Source: Oscillospiraceae bacterium (GTDB lineage: Bacteria > Bacillota > Clostridia > Oscillospirales > Ruminococcaceae). From it: a DNA stretch of 64,000 nucleotides. The translations under genes were made by a program, and so were the position numbers. The notes under the pieces were generated by a model. The model saw only the letters and a list, made by a program, of their open reading frames with translations, did no database searches and was not told the DNA's origin. The DNA is taken from NCBI GenBank assembly GCA_017513135.1, contig JAFWDH010000022.1, positions 186,001-250,000 on the forward strand. Direction: 5' to 3'. Positions within the stretch are counted from its first letter, which is position 1. The number at the start of each line of letters is the position of its first letter. Below are positions 20,369-29,538 of the stretch, one piece after another.

Positions 20369-21025
20369 TTGAGACTCAGAAACAGACCCTGGGCAGCTCC
20401 GGAACTTGCAGACTGTCCGTATTACCTAAGCGACTTCTCCAGATACCGCGGGCACTGGAGAGAAGCTTTCGGCAATGACAGGCCGATATGGCTGGAGATC
20501 GGCTGCGGCAAAGGTCTCTACCTCCGGGGCATGGCTTCCGCTCACCCGGAACTGAATTTCATCGGCGCAGACATCAAGAGCCTCATGCTTGCTTATGCCA
20601 GACGCAATATCGAACAGACATACGCAGCTTCCGGCATGCAGGTAGACAACATCATACTTCTATCCGTGGATGCCGAAAGGATACTGAGTTCATTTTCAGA
20701 AGAGGACACCGTTGACAGGATCATCCTCAACTTCAGCAATCCATGGCCTAAACCGCCGCACCACAAAAGAAGGCTGACACATCCGCGTCAGCTTGAGAAC
20801 TACAAGGTCTTTCTGAGGCGGGGCGGCATTGTCGAATTCAAGACAGACAATGACGAGCTGTACGCTGACTCGCTCGGTTACTTCAGTGAAGCAGGTTATT
20901 CGGTAGATGAGGACTGTTTTGATTACTATTCCTCCCACGAGATAGATACCTCGATCATCACCGAACATGAGCAGAAGTTCATGCAGCTCGGTCTTCCGAT
21001 ACACTATATCAGAGCAATTCGCTGA
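20369..21025 (+). CDS. trmB: tRNA (guanine-N7)-methyltransferase
   Basis: Methylates G46 in the variable loop of tRNA. The 218-residue protein has the SAM motif LEIGCGKG near residue 41 and the TrmB-specific NFSNPWPKPPHHKRRL segment followed by FKTDNDELY. The start is TTG 20369, with AGAGG about ten bases upstream. No ATG lies near the conserved N-terminus. It ends the plus-strand trio and is followed by a strong terminator. Confidence 0.96.
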   Translation: MRLRNRPWAAPELADCPYYLSDFSRYRGHWREAFGNDRPIWLEIGCGKGLYLRGMASAHPELNFIGADIKSLMLAYARRNIEQTYAASGMQVDNIILLSVDAERILSSFSEEDTVDRIILNFSNPWPKPPHHKRRLTHPRQLENYKVFLRRGGIVEFKTDNDELYADSLGYFSEAGYSVDEDCFDYYSSHEIDTSIITEHEQKFMQLGLPIHYIRAIR

Positions 21026-21054
21026 CAGCTGCGCATTCATGATTCCGCATAAAG

Positions 21055-21096
21055 TAAAAACAGGAACGGCCGCCTTGGATGACCGTTCCTGTTTTA
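21055..21096. terminator. Bidirectional terminator between trmB and the HAD-IIB gene
   Basis: Inverted repeat 21061-21069 with 21083-21091 (nine base pairs), with A-rich sequence before and T-rich after. It can therefore serve the convergent genes on both sides. Confidence 0.85.
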
Positions 21097-21108
21097 TTAT
21101 CCTCACTG

Positions 21109-21966
21109 TCAGAAAATATCAAATGATATCTGCTCGTAGTCTCCCACTATCTCATCAAATTTATCAAGGACCTCTCCGACTCCGCCGCGCAGACAGGAAG
21201 ATACGGTTATATCGGCCATGGCCCTTATCTCAGCAGGCGCATCCGCGACAGCTACCTTGATCCCGCCGACCCTCATCAGTTCCCTGTCATTATAGTAATC
21301 GCATATCACTATGGTGTTGTTGATATCCTGGCCTATCATCTCACAGAGATTGACGAATCCGTTAGCCTTGTTAGTCCCCTTAGACACAAGATCTATCAGT
21401 TCCGGACCGGGTCTCATAAAACTGAACATGCTGTAGACACCGCCGAGGCTGTTCTGGTTCATGGCATATTTTTCAAGCGATGTCAGCACTTCGGGCTTTC
21501 CCAGAAACACCACTTTGTTCCATCTCTCAGGCACATCATCGAGATCGCACATGATATACCTCATATGCTGACGCTCAAGATGCTCGCTGACTTCCGCATT
21601 CATTCTGGGAACAAATACATTCGGCTCAACAGTGATCTCGACACCGAGTTCCGGAAAAAAAGAGATGATATCGGATACCACTTCTCTTGCCTCGGCAGCC
21701 ATAGGGTCGGAATACAGGACCTTTCCGGAGGAGAAGTCATATATATATGATCCGTTGCAAAGCACGGCGGGAGCAGACAGCCTGACCCAGTCTGTGATCC
21801 TGCTTACCGATTCCACACCTCTTCCTGTACAGACCGTAAATCTCCCACCGCGATCCACGAATCTCTCGATCGCATCGAGATTGCTTCTCGGGATCCCGTA
21901 TCCGGCCTGGAGAAGAGTCCCGTCGATATCGCTCACCACGAGATAATCATTTATCGGATTAGCCAT
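21109..21966 (-). CDS. HAD-IIB (Cof-type) phosphatase
   Basis: A 285-residue Cof-subfamily HAD hydrolase. It has motif I SDIDGTLL, motif II CTGRG, a large C2 cap in the middle, and motif IV near ICDYYNDRELM. Members dephosphorylate sugar phosphates, flavin or pyridoxal phosphates; the substrate here is unknown. The ATG overlaps the rluD stop by eight bases, with AGGAG eight bases upstream, so it is the last gene of the lspA-rluD group. It converges with trmB. Confidence 0.9.
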   Translation of the reverse strand: MANPINDYLVVSDIDGTLLQAGYGIPRSNLDAIERFVDRGGRFTVCTGRGVESVSRITDWVRLSAPAVLCNGSYIYDFSSGKVLYSDPMAAEAREVVSDIISFFPELGVEITVEPNVFVPRMNAEVSEHLERQHMRYIMCDLDDVPERWNKVVFLGKPEVLTSLEKYAMNQNSLGGVYSMFSFMRPGPELIDLVSKGTNKANGFVNLCEMIGQDINNTIVICDYYNDRELMRVGGIKVAVADAPAEIRAMADITVSSCLRGGVGEVLDKFDEIVGDYEQISFDIF

Positions 21967-22894
21967 TTTGAGTTCTCCTGAGCCTGTTCAGAAAAGAGGT
22001 AAAGTAATCCGGAAGATCCGCTCTGAACTCCATATATTCTCCGGTTGACGGATGTATGAACCCCAGGCATCCGGCATGCAGGCACTGTCCGTTCAGTTCC
22101 CTGATGACCTTCTGCGGCCCATACACCGGATCACCGGCCAGCGGGTGGCCTATGCTTGACATATGCACCCTTATCTGGTGAGTCCTTCCGGTACGGAGCT
22201 TAAGTTCGATAAAGGAAAAATTGCCGATCTCTTCCAGCACGGAGTATTCGGTCACGGCATTTTTGGAGTTTTTCTCTGTTACGGCGAACTTCTTGCGGTC
22301 TTTGCTGCTTCTTCCGATCGCCGCATCTATTATACCGCTGCTGTCGGGGAGTCTTCCATACACGACGGCATAATACCGTCTTGTCACGGTATGCGCTGCT
22401 ATCTGTTCGGACAGTTTCAGATGAGCGTTGTCGTTCTTTGCCACCACCAGAAGCCCGCTTGTATCCTTATCTATCCTGTGTACAATACCCGGACGTACGG
22501 TGCCGTTTATGCCGGACAGTTCGCCCTTACAGTGCCACAGCAGCGCATTTACTAGCGTACCGGACGGATTTCCCGGAGCCGGATGGACCACCATCCCCTT
22601 GGGTTTGTTGACCACAAGGACATCACTGTCCTCGTATACGATATCCAATGGTATGTCCTCAGGAAAAGCGTCGTCTGTCTCAAGGTCCGGAAGCTCTACC
22701 GTTACCGTTTCTCCGCCGGACAGCCTGTCGCTCTTCTTGATCACTTTTCCTCCCGAGAACACATGGCCTTCCTCTATCAGCTTCTGCACATAGCTTCTGG
22801 TAAATCTCGCAGCCTCATCCGGATATTCATCTGTAAGCATCGCCGTGAGGCATGCGTCTGCCCTTTTCCCGGAGGACTGTTCCGGTGCAGACAT
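21959..22894 (-). CDS. rluD: 23S rRNA pseudouridine synthase, RluD family
   Basis: A 311-residue RluA/RluD-family enzyme. It has an N-terminal S4 domain (residues about 8-70) and a catalytic domain with HRIDKDTSG at 139-147, where Asp142 is the catalytic residue, plus the LRTGRTHQIRVH motif. The start is ATG 22894, directly behind the lspA stop (TGAGATG), with GAGG six bases upstream. An earlier in-frame ATG at 22909 lacks an SD. Coupling with lspA is widespread in Firmicutes. The exact uridine targets cannot be told from sequence. Confidence 0.95.
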   Translation of the reverse strand: MSAPEQSSGKRADACLTAMLTDEYPDEAARFTRSYVQKLIEEGHVFSGGKVIKKSDRLSGGETVTVELPDLETDDAFPEDIPLDIVYEDSDVLVVNKPKGMVVHPAPGNPSGTLVNALLWHCKGELSGINGTVRPGIVHRIDKDTSGLLVVAKNDNAHLKLSEQIAAHTVTRRYYAVVYGRLPDSSGIIDAAIGRSSKDRKKFAVTEKNSKNAVTEYSVLEEIGNFSFIELKLRTGRTHQIRVHMSSIGHPLAGDPVYGPQKVIRELNGQCLHAGCLGFIHPSTGEYMEFRADLPDYFTSFLNRLRRTQNG

Positions 22895-22895
22895 C

Positions 22896-23411
22896 TCAAT
22901 CCTCGTCATCTTCGGTCTCCTCCGAGTCCCCGCTTTCTGCAGATGCTGTCTCGCTTATTCTCTTCCTCTCGGGAAAGAAGAACACACATATGAATACAAG
23001 AAGACAGCCTATATCCACAAGGACATCTGCAAAGTTGAAGATCGGAAACTCGCAGAAAAGGAACTCAAGATAATCGGTAACAGATCCGCAGAACGCGCGG
23101 TCATAAAGATTTCCCATTGCTCCGGCACAGATCAGTACGAATCCCCAGCGTTCAGCCTCGGAACTGAACCTGTTGATGATCAGCATTATCAGCAAAACGG
23201 CTGAACAGACAGCTGAGATCCACGCAAGTATCTCAGTACTGTCCGAAAACAGCCCGAAAGCCGCTCCGGTGTTTCCGCCTTCCAGCAGTCTCAGTCCCAG
23301 TATTCCCGGAATGAGCACTACTCCTCCGTCTGTGAGATACGCTGCGGCAGCTATCTTGAAAAGCCTGTCAGCTGCGACTAGCACAGCAACGCAGAGCAGG
23401 TTTGTCGCCAA
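22896..23411 (-). CDS. lspA: Lipoprotein signal peptidase
   Basis: Membrane aspartic protease that removes signal peptides from diacylated prolipoproteins. The 171-residue protein has four hydrophobic segments, the GNTGAAFG motif near residue 46, and the two catalytic aspartates D104 (GNLYDR) and D129 (FNFADV). An extra acidic tail follows about residue 155. The start is TTG 23411, eight bases from GGAGG. One probable substrate lies in this window: the lipoprotein at 54886-56163. Confidence 0.96.
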   Translation of the reverse strand: MATNLLCVAVLVAADRLFKIAAAAYLTDGGVVLIPGILGLRLLEGGNTGAAFGLFSDSTEILAWISAVCSAVLLIMLIINRFSSEAERWGFVLICAGAMGNLYDRAFCGSVTDYLEFLFCEFPIFNFADVLVDIGCLLVFICVFFFPERKRISETASAESGDSEETEDDED

Positions 23412-23434
23412 ATGTCTATCCTCCTAAACAGAAA

Positions 23435-23461
23435 GTGTAGCGATGATGTCCACCGCTACAC
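23435..23461 (-). promoter_or_regulatory. Hairpin in the lspA leader
   Basis: A perfect eight-base inverted repeat (23454-23461 with 23435-23442), followed by TTTCTGTTT and then the lspA SD. It could be a weak terminator after divIVA or a structure that limits lspA expression. No other feature is seen between 23412 and 23536, apart from a weak TACAAT at about 23474. Confidence 0.5.
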
Positions 23462-23536
23462 CGATTGCTGAACAATTGTATTCTTCTTGTCTCTAGGGAT
23501 TAAGAGTACGGCAGAACTATCTTTCAGCTCATCTGC

Positions 23537-24346
23537 TCAGAAAGAGAATCTGTCAGACGGCTCTGCAGCTTCGCTGCTGTCATCGTTCTGCTCTTCTTCA
23601 CCGGACGGCTCATCCTCTTCGGAAGACGGTGCTTCAGAAGCGTCTATGCTTCTTTCAGCCTCATCCAGCAGGTCATCAACGACCCCGCTGTCCTCAATGA
23701 TGTCGCCGAGCATGGATCCTGTCTCTTCCTCCGTGACGGCAGTCTCAGTTTCTTCTTCCGGTACAACCGCGGTCTCAGGCTCCGCCTGTTCTTCGGGAAC
23801 ATCCTGTCCGATCTCTTCCATGGCGGCTTTAAGCTCAACATCGCTGACCGAATCCGGAAGTGATGCTATCAGGCCGAGATGGCTCTTGTAAGCGTCAAGT
23901 ATAGCATTCTTGAACTTTGCGACCTCTCTCTGGAGCGCTTCATAGTTTGAGCTTTCCTCAGCTACTCTGCCTGTGGCCGCTTCGATTATCCTGTCAGCTT
24001 TCTGCTGAGCATCCCTGATGAGGATATCACTGGTCTGACGGGCTTCCTCAAGCACGCTCTCCTTCATCTTCTCAGCGTTGATGAATGCGTTGTGGAGGAT
24101 GTTCTCCTGATTTCTGTAATCCTCGACCTTGTCAGCGAGGACCATCATCTTGCTCTCTATCTCTTTTTTCTCGCTTCTGACAGCTTCGAGCGCATCATCT
24201 TTTTCCTTGAGCATGGCGGCACATTCGTTCTGGAGCGCATCAAGCTCTCCTGCCACCTTATTGAGGAAAGCATCCACGTCTTCGATGGCGTAGCCCTTCC
24301 TGACAGTCACGAAAGTAGTGGATCTGATCTCCTTAGAAGTAAGCAT
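23537..24346 (-). CDS. divIVA: Cell-division/polarity protein DivIVA
   Basis: A membrane-curvature-binding coiled-coil protein that marks poles and septa. The N-terminal lipid-binding domain (residues 1-55) has FVTVRKGYAIEDVDAFLNKV. It is followed by a long coiled coil to about residue 185 and a strongly acidic, low-complexity C-terminal tail of about 85 residues (EE- and SS-rich). That tail is longer than in Bacillus DivIVA. The ATG has GGAGG upstream. It follows sepF by 19 bases, the standard Gram-positive division cluster order. Confidence 0.96.
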   Translation of the reverse strand: MLTSKEIRSTTFVTVRKGYAIEDVDAFLNKVAGELDALQNECAAMLKEKDDALEAVRSEKKEIESKMMVLADKVEDYRNQENILHNAFINAEKMKESVLEEARQTSDILIRDAQQKADRIIEAATGRVAEESSNYEALQREVAKFKNAILDAYKSHLGLIASLPDSVSDVELKAAMEEIGQDVPEEQAEPETAVVPEEETETAVTEEETGSMLGDIIEDSGVVDDLLDEAERSIDASEAPSSEEDEPSGEEEQNDDSSEAAEPSDRFSF

Positions 24347-24365
24347 GATTCTCCTCCGTCACTAA

Positions 24366-24818
24366 TTAAAAGTAAACACCGCTGTTCTCGAGTTCGTCCA
24401 GAATATCACCTACAACACCGACATTGTAAGGCGTGATGATGAAAGTGCTGTTAGCAACTCTCTTGATCTGTCCGTCAATCGCATAAGCCACTCCGCTGAG
24501 GAAATCCAGCAGTCTGCGTGAGACTTCCTTGTTGGTCGATTCGAGGTTCAGCACTACTGTCCTGCGGTTGATAAGATGATCCGCAACTATGCTTCCGTCA
24601 GCATAGGCTTCAGGCTTGACCAGCACGACCTCAAGCTGGGTAGTAGCATTGATATTGACTATCTTATTGTCTTTTTTGTGTGCATCTTCGTTCTGCTTGG
24701 TCCTCTTTTCACGGGTCCCTTCAGTATCGTAGCCCTGCAGGACATCATCGTCCTTTCCTTCAACCGCGTCACCGCCGCCGATACCGAAGAATTCCTTGAT
24801 CCAATTAATGATACCCAT
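24366..24818 (-). CDS. sepF: Cell division protein SepF
   Basis: FtsZ-associated ring-forming protein that tethers the Z ring to the membrane. The 150-residue protein has an amphipathic N-terminal helix (MGIINWIKEFFGI), a charged linker rich in D, K and E, and a C-terminal globular domain (residues about 62-145) with RTVVLNLESTNKEVSRRLLDFLSGVAYAIDG. The ATG has GGGAGG upstream. It is first in the sepF-divIVA-lspA-rluD run and has its own promoter at 24872-24900. Confidence 0.96.
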   Translation of the reverse strand: MGIINWIKEFFGIGGGDAVEGKDDDVLQGYDTEGTREKRTKQNEDAHKKDNKIVNINATTQLEVVLVKPEAYADGSIVADHLINRRTVVLNLESTNKEVSRRLLDFLSGVAYAIDGQIKRVANSTFIITPYNVGVVGDILDELENSGVYF

Positions 24819-24871
24819 GCTTCTACCATCCTCCCAGATGAGTAATAATCAATTATTCCTTCAATTAAATA

Positions 24872-24900
24872 ATTATCCTAATTTATCACTGTAAAGTCAA
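24872..24900 (-). promoter_or_regulatory. Promoter of sepF
   Basis: TTGACT at 24900-24895, a 17-base spacer and GATAAT at 24877-24872 on the minus strand. The predicted start is near 24865, giving a leader of about 47 bases. The rest of 24819-24956 holds only the AT-rich promoter and a weak mutS2 terminator-like stem. Confidence 0.7.
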
Positions 24901-24956
24901 CAAACACATGAAAAACGAGGTCCAGCCGTTCAATATCCTCATCATGTCTGCAGCGC

Positions 24957-27338
24957 TCATTTAAGTTCAACGACTGTCACTCCTGTATCACCCTCGCCGT
25001 ATTGTCCGAGCCTGTGAGACCTTACCTGCGGACATCTCCTGAGCCAGTCGTTCACAGCCTGTCTGAGAGCACCTGTACCTTTGCCGTGAATGACATAGAG
25101 GATGCTGATATGTGAGAGCAGAGCTCTGTCCACGAAGCCTTCCAGTTCAGCGATGGCTTCATCCACCGTCTTTCCTCTGAGATCTATCTCCGTCCGCGGG
25201 CCGTCACTTTCTTTCGCGATGGTCTTCTGGACCTGATACGTCTTTTTCGTCTTCGGCACCGAAACGCCGGGGAGCTGTCTCAGGTCACCGATCCTTGACC
25301 TTGTCTTGATCGGCCCGCTCTGCAGTTCCACCATGCCCTTCTCATCCGGTCCGGAGAGGACCGTGGCCGGGCGCCCGAGCGCCGGCACATAGACCGTATC
25401 CCCCTTTCTGACTTCGGTGACCTTCGGAAGTTCATCCGGAGCAGAAAGTATCTTTTCATCGAAGTCGGCAAGCTTAACACTGTCGTTGTTGGCTATCTGC
25501 TTGGCCCTGGACATACGCTCTTTTCTCGTCCTGCTGTCGTCCGCCTCAAGCTTCCTGAGTTCATCCAGAAGCTTATACGCCCCGGATGCCACATCGGCAG
25601 ACATCTGCCGTGCCCTGTTTCTTGCGTACTCAAGCTCCTTTTCCGCCTTTTTTCTCAGGTCATCGGCGTCTTTCTTAGCCTTCTCGAGTTCCGATCTGGC
25701 TTCTTCCCTGATCGCTTCGGTCTCTCTCTCCTTCTCGCTGAGATCAGCTTTCAGTTCATCGATCTCGGATATGGCGTCCTCGAATCTTCTGTCCTCCACA
25801 GCCATTCCGTAACGGGCATCCTCGATAATATCCGGATCAAGTCCGAGTCTCTCGCAGATGAGAAGCGCGTTGGATCTTCCCGGCACACCTATGCTGAGGT
25901 GGTAAGTAGGGTTCAGTGTCTGAACGTCGAACTCACAGGAAGCATTCTGTACCCCTTCCGTCTGCATCGCATACAGTTTGATCTCCGCGTAATGAGTCGT
26001 CGCGAACACCCTGCAGCCGAGTTTCCTTAGCCTCTCGAGGATAGCTTCCGCCAGAGCCGCTCCTTCTGCGGGGTCAGTTCCGGCTCCGAGCTCGTCCAGA
26101 AGTACAAGAGAATTCCGGTCCGCTACACGGAGAATCTCGATCACGTTCGTGATATGGGAAGAGAATGTTGACAGGCTCTGTTCTATTGACTGCTCGTCGC
26201 CGATATCAGCAAGCACACGTGAGAACACTGCGACCTCGCTGCCCGGCGCAGCCGGGATCGGGATCCCGCTGCAGGCCATTACAGTCAGAAGACCCACTGT
26301 CTTCAGGCTCACGGTCTTTCCTCCGGTGTTCGGTCCCGTTATAACAAGTGTCGTGAATTCCTTTCCCAGGCGCACATCTATGGGAACCACCTTGTTCTTG
26401 TCTATAAGCGGATGTCTCGCTCTCCGCAGATCTATATATCCGACATCATTCACGCCTGGCATGACTGCGTTTATCGAGAGAGCATAGCGCGCTTTGGCAA
26501 GAGAGACATCTATCTGTGTAAAGGCTTTGTGGCTCTTCTGCAGATTTGCCGAAACGGCTTGCACTCTTGCTGAAAACGCTGCAAGGATCCTGTCGATCTC
26601 AGCCTGCTCTTCAGCCTTGAGCTGCATGATGCGGTTATTTGCTTCTACCACCGCTGTAGGTTCCACGAAAATAGTGCTTCCTGAAGATGACACATCATGT
26701 ACAAGGCCGCTTATCGCGTTCCTGTTCTCAAGTTTCACGGGGACGACAAAACGCCCGCCCCTCATGGTAACGATCGCTTCCTGAAGATATTTCGATGTGG
26801 AAGACGACCTTATTATCGTGTCCAGTTTGTCTCTTATGGAGCTCTCCTGGCGCATGATCCTCCTTCTGATATCCGCCAGCGCAGGGCTTGCCTCATCATC
26901 CATCTCCGTATCGGACAGAATCGAATCCTTTATCTGCCGCTCAAGCGCATTATCAGAGTAAAGATCAAAGAAAAGATAATCTCCGTAGAACGCCTTCTCC
27001 TCAGCAGGCTGATACCAGTCCCTCAGTCTCCTTGCATTCTCCAGGGCTCTGGCGACATGCAGAAGCTCTCCCATGAAAAGGACTCCGCCCTTCTGAGCTC
27101 TGAGAGCAATTGCGGGAATATCATCCTGGGACGATATTCCGGGATTGTGCCCGCGCTCAAGAATGTCCATGAGACCGTCCGTTAGATGCAGATCCGAGAG
27201 CACTCTGGCCGAGTCAGTGTATGGTTCGCTCTCGCGGATACTTCTCTTTGCGTCTCCTCCCACGGCAAACTCGGCGACTCTCTCGAGCACCTTGTCAAAA
27301 TCAAGTCTTGTTCTGTAGTTTCTTCTGCCGTTATCCAT
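24957..27338 (-). CDS. mutS2: Endonuclease / ribosome-rescue factor MutS2
   Basis: A 793-residue MutS-fold ATPase without the mismatch-recognition domain. It contains the core lever region, Walker A GPNTGGKT at 335-342, Walker B LLDELGAGTDP, a coiled coil (about residues 510-590) and a C-terminal Smr domain (DLRGKTVDEA then HGKGTGALR). The family suppresses recombination and, in B. subtilis, splits collided ribosomes. The ATG at 27338 has no clear SD and is three bases from the recO stop, so translation is probably coupled. Last gene of the phoH-ybeY-era-recO-mutS2 run. Confidence 0.97.
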   Translation of the reverse strand: MDNGRRNYRTRLDFDKVLERVAEFAVGGDAKRSIRESEPYTDSARVLSDLHLTDGLMDILERGHNPGISSQDDIPAIALRAQKGGVLFMGELLHVARALENARRLRDWYQPAEEKAFYGDYLFFDLYSDNALERQIKDSILSDTEMDDEASPALADIRRRIMRQESSIRDKLDTIIRSSSTSKYLQEAIVTMRGGRFVVPVKLENRNAISGLVHDVSSSGSTIFVEPTAVVEANNRIMQLKAEEQAEIDRILAAFSARVQAVSANLQKSHKAFTQIDVSLAKARYALSINAVMPGVNDVGYIDLRRARHPLIDKNKVVPIDVRLGKEFTTLVITGPNTGGKTVSLKTVGLLTVMACSGIPIPAAPGSEVAVFSRVLADIGDEQSIEQSLSTFSSHITNVIEILRVADRNSLVLLDELGAGTDPAEGAALAEAILERLRKLGCRVFATTHYAEIKLYAMQTEGVQNASCEFDVQTLNPTYHLSIGVPGRSNALLICERLGLDPDIIEDARYGMAVEDRRFEDAISEIDELKADLSEKERETEAIREEARSELEKAKKDADDLRKKAEKELEYARNRARQMSADVASGAYKLLDELRKLEADDSRTRKERMSRAKQIANNDSVKLADFDEKILSAPDELPKVTEVRKGDTVYVPALGRPATVLSGPDEKGMVELQSGPIKTRSRIGDLRQLPGVSVPKTKKTYQVQKTIAKESDGPRTEIDLRGKTVDEAIAELEGFVDRALLSHISILYVIHGKGTGALRQAVNDWLRRCPQVRSHRLGQYGEGDTGVTVVELK

Positions 27339-27341
27339 CTT

Positions 27342-28082
27342 CTATCTGATCATATTGTAAAAATCCAGTGTTTTCGGTTTTCTCTCAAGGTGAGCAAGCA
27401 CATACTCTTCACTCAGCCTGACCAGTTCCTTTCGCGACTCATCGCTGAGAGTGAATGAGAACGCCTTTTTCAGTTCGGAATAAACGGTATGTCTTACCGC
27501 AGCTATGACTGAAAACGGGTAGTTTGCGATCCTCCCTGCCTCCCTGAGACAGTCCGAACATACCCATACGGCTTCCAGCGGATCAAAGAATACTGCGCCG
27601 GCACTGTCCTCTTTTCCGCATACGGAACAGCCCCCGACATCGGGCATATATCCCGCAAGGCTCATGCTCCTGAGCTCGAACACGCTCTTTACCTGCCACG
27701 ACGGCTTCAGATCTCCGTCCAGAAGGAAAAGACAGTTCATCAGCAGGCTCAGGAACTCCGAGCTGTCCTCTTCAGTCGGGGCAAGATACTTCATCAGCTC
27801 GCAGAAATACACTGCCAGGGCATACTTGTCAGCCTGTGAGTAAATCTTGAGGAACCTGTTCTGGGATGTGGCGTCGGTCACCGTGTACATGCTCTTGCCG
27901 CTGGACAGTTCAAAATTGGAGTATGACAGCATAGCTGTAGATCCGGTAAGCCTCCCGCCGGGTTTAAGCGAACCTCTTGCGTACGCGGTAACTAGCCCGG
28001 ACGGAGTGAGAAGAGTGATGACTCTGTCCGCTTCCCCGGTCCTGACTTCCCAGATCACTATTCCGTCAGCCGTAGATCTCAT
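27342..28082 (-). CDS. recO: DNA repair protein RecO
   Basis: Mediator that loads RecA on SSB-coated DNA. The 246-residue protein has an N-terminal OB fold (residues 1-80), a helical middle, and a zinc finger with CSVCG and, 20 residues on, CSDC. The ATG at 28082 is six bases after the era stop, with only a weak SD. Position between era and mutS2 is consistent with the conserved order. Confidence 0.95.
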   Translation of the reverse strand: MRSTADGIVIWEVRTGEADRVITLLTPSGLVTAYARGSLKPGGRLTGSTAMLSYSNFELSSGKSMYTVTDATSQNRFLKIYSQADKYALAVYFCELMKYLAPTEEDSSEFLSLLMNCLFLLDGDLKPSWQVKSVFELRSMSLAGYMPDVGGCSVCGKEDSAGAVFFDPLEAVWVCSDCLREAGRIANYPFSVIAAVRHTVYSELKKAFSFTLSDESRKELVRLSEEYVLAHLERKPKTLDFYNMIR

Positions 28083-28088
28083 TTACTC

Positions 28089-28973
28089 TTAAAAACCCAG
28101 ATCCTTCAGATCGAACTCGCTGTTTCTCCAGTCATTTCTGACCTTGACCCAGCACTGCAGGTTGACTCTGCACCCGAGAAAATCCTCCGCCTTTTTCCTG
28201 GCTTCGGTACCTATCTTCTTAAGCATGGAGCCGCCCTTGCCTATTATCATTCCCTTGTGGCTGTCGCGCTCGCAGTAGATATTGACGTCTATGTCGACGA
28301 TGTCACTGTTTTCTCTCTCCTTGAAGCGCATGACTTCGACCGCGCATCCGTGAGGAAGCTCGTCCCTGAGATTGAAGAGCAGCCTCTCCCTGACTATTTC
28401 CGATACCACGTATTTCTCGGGTATATCCGTCAGCGTGTCGTCCGGGAAATAATGGGGTCCTTCCACCGCAAAGGCGTACAGTTTCTCCATCAGAACATCC
28501 GTACCCGTACCGTCAAGCGCACTGAAGCAACACCCGTCTGCGAAGCCATATTGTTCCATCAGCGAAACGAGACATCTCTGCGCGATCTCACTGCTCACCG
28601 TATCTGCCTTGTTTATTCCGAGTATCACCGGAAGACCTTTTTCTGAAAGTTCATCCAGCAGTTTTTTCTCATATTCGAGAAAATGCTCCTTCGGATACGT
28701 CAGGAAAAGCGCGCAGTCCACATCTGAGAACGTGTCCCTAACAGTCTTTACCAGATGCCTGTCAAGCTTGGTTTTCGGCTTATTGTAACCGGGCGTGTCA
28801 AGGAACACGTACTGGATGCCGTCTTCGGTCAGCACACCCGTTATCCTTGACCTCGTCGTTTCCGCCTTCGGCGATATTATAGCCAGGTCGAAGCCGATGA
28901 GCCTGTTCAGAAGGGTGGACTTGCCCATGTTCGGCATACCGGTTATAGAGCAAAATAGGTTCTTTTCAGTCAT
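28089..28973 (-). CDS. era: GTPase Era
   Basis: Essential GTPase for 30S maturation that binds the 3' end of 16S rRNA. The 294-residue protein has G1 GMPNMGKS at residues 12-19, G3 DTPG, G4 NKAD, and a C-terminal KH domain with GMIIGKGGSMLKKIG. The ATG has GGAG seven bases upstream. The 62 bases between ybeY and era hold a GC-rich stem but no gene; in many relatives a cytidine deaminase or dgkA gene sits there. Confidence 0.98.
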   Translation of the reverse strand: MTEKNLFCSITGMPNMGKSTLLNRLIGFDLAIISPKAETTRSRITGVLTEDGIQYVFLDTPGYNKPKTKLDRHLVKTVRDTFSDVDCALFLTYPKEHFLEYEKKLLDELSEKGLPVILGINKADTVSSEIAQRCLVSLMEQYGFADGCCFSALDGTGTDVLMEKLYAFAVEGPHYFPDDTLTDIPEKYVVSEIVRERLLFNLRDELPHGCAVEVMRFKERENSDIVDIDVNIYCERDSHKGMIIGKGGSMLKKIGTEARKKAEDFLGCRVNLQCWVKVRNDWRNSEFDLKDLGF

Positions 28974-29035
28974 TTCAGACTCCGTCCATCATAAGCAGAC
29001 GCCCTGCAACAAGCAAGGCGCCGGCACCGGTTGTA

Positions 29036-29536
29036 TCAGTCCATTACATAAGTCGTTCCGCGTGGCAGTCCGAGCTGGGTGAGCACTCCCTCTTCCCTCT
29101 CCCTCATCCTGACCTGTTCCAGACCTCCGGCTTCATGGTCATACCCAAGAAGGTGAAGCATGGAATGAACGGTCAGATACGCAACCTCGCGTTCAAAACT
29201 GTGGCCGTATTCCTCAGCCTGAGCCTGGGCATGCTCAATGGAGATCACTATATCTCCCAGAGCCACGCATCCGTTCTCTTCGGAAGGCTCATACTCGTCG
29301 TTTTCGCAGAGAGGGAATGAAAGGACATCCGTGGAAGAATCTATGTTCCTGAACTCCTTGTTCATTCTCCTGATCTCCTCGTCATCCACAAAGGAAACAC
29401 TGATCTCTGCGGGATAAGGGAAGTTCTCAAACTTCAGAGCCGCCTTGCAGGCACGCCTCACAAGAAGCCTTGTTCCGGAAGGGACCTTCATCTTCTTCTG
29501 CCTGTCATCGATATACACCTTTGTACTGTTTCCCAT
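29036..29536 (-). CDS. ybeY: Endoribonuclease YbeY
   Basis: Zinc-dependent RNase for 16S rRNA 3'-end maturation and ribosome quality control. The 166-residue protein has the metal-binding HSMLHLLGYDH motif (three histidines) near its C-terminus. The start is ATG 29536, six bases from GGAAGGG. A TTG two codons earlier overlaps the phoH stop. Coupled to phoH upstream, as is usual. Confidence 0.96.
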   Translation of the reverse strand: MGNSTKVYIDDRQKKMKVPSGTRLLVRRACKAALKFENFPYPAEISVSFVDDEEIRRMNKEFRNIDSSTDVLSFPLCENDEYEPSEENGCVALGDIVISIEHAQAQAEEYGHSFEREVAYLTVHSMLHLLGYDHEAGGLEQVRMREREEGVLTQLGLPRGTTYVMD

Positions 29537-29538
29537 TC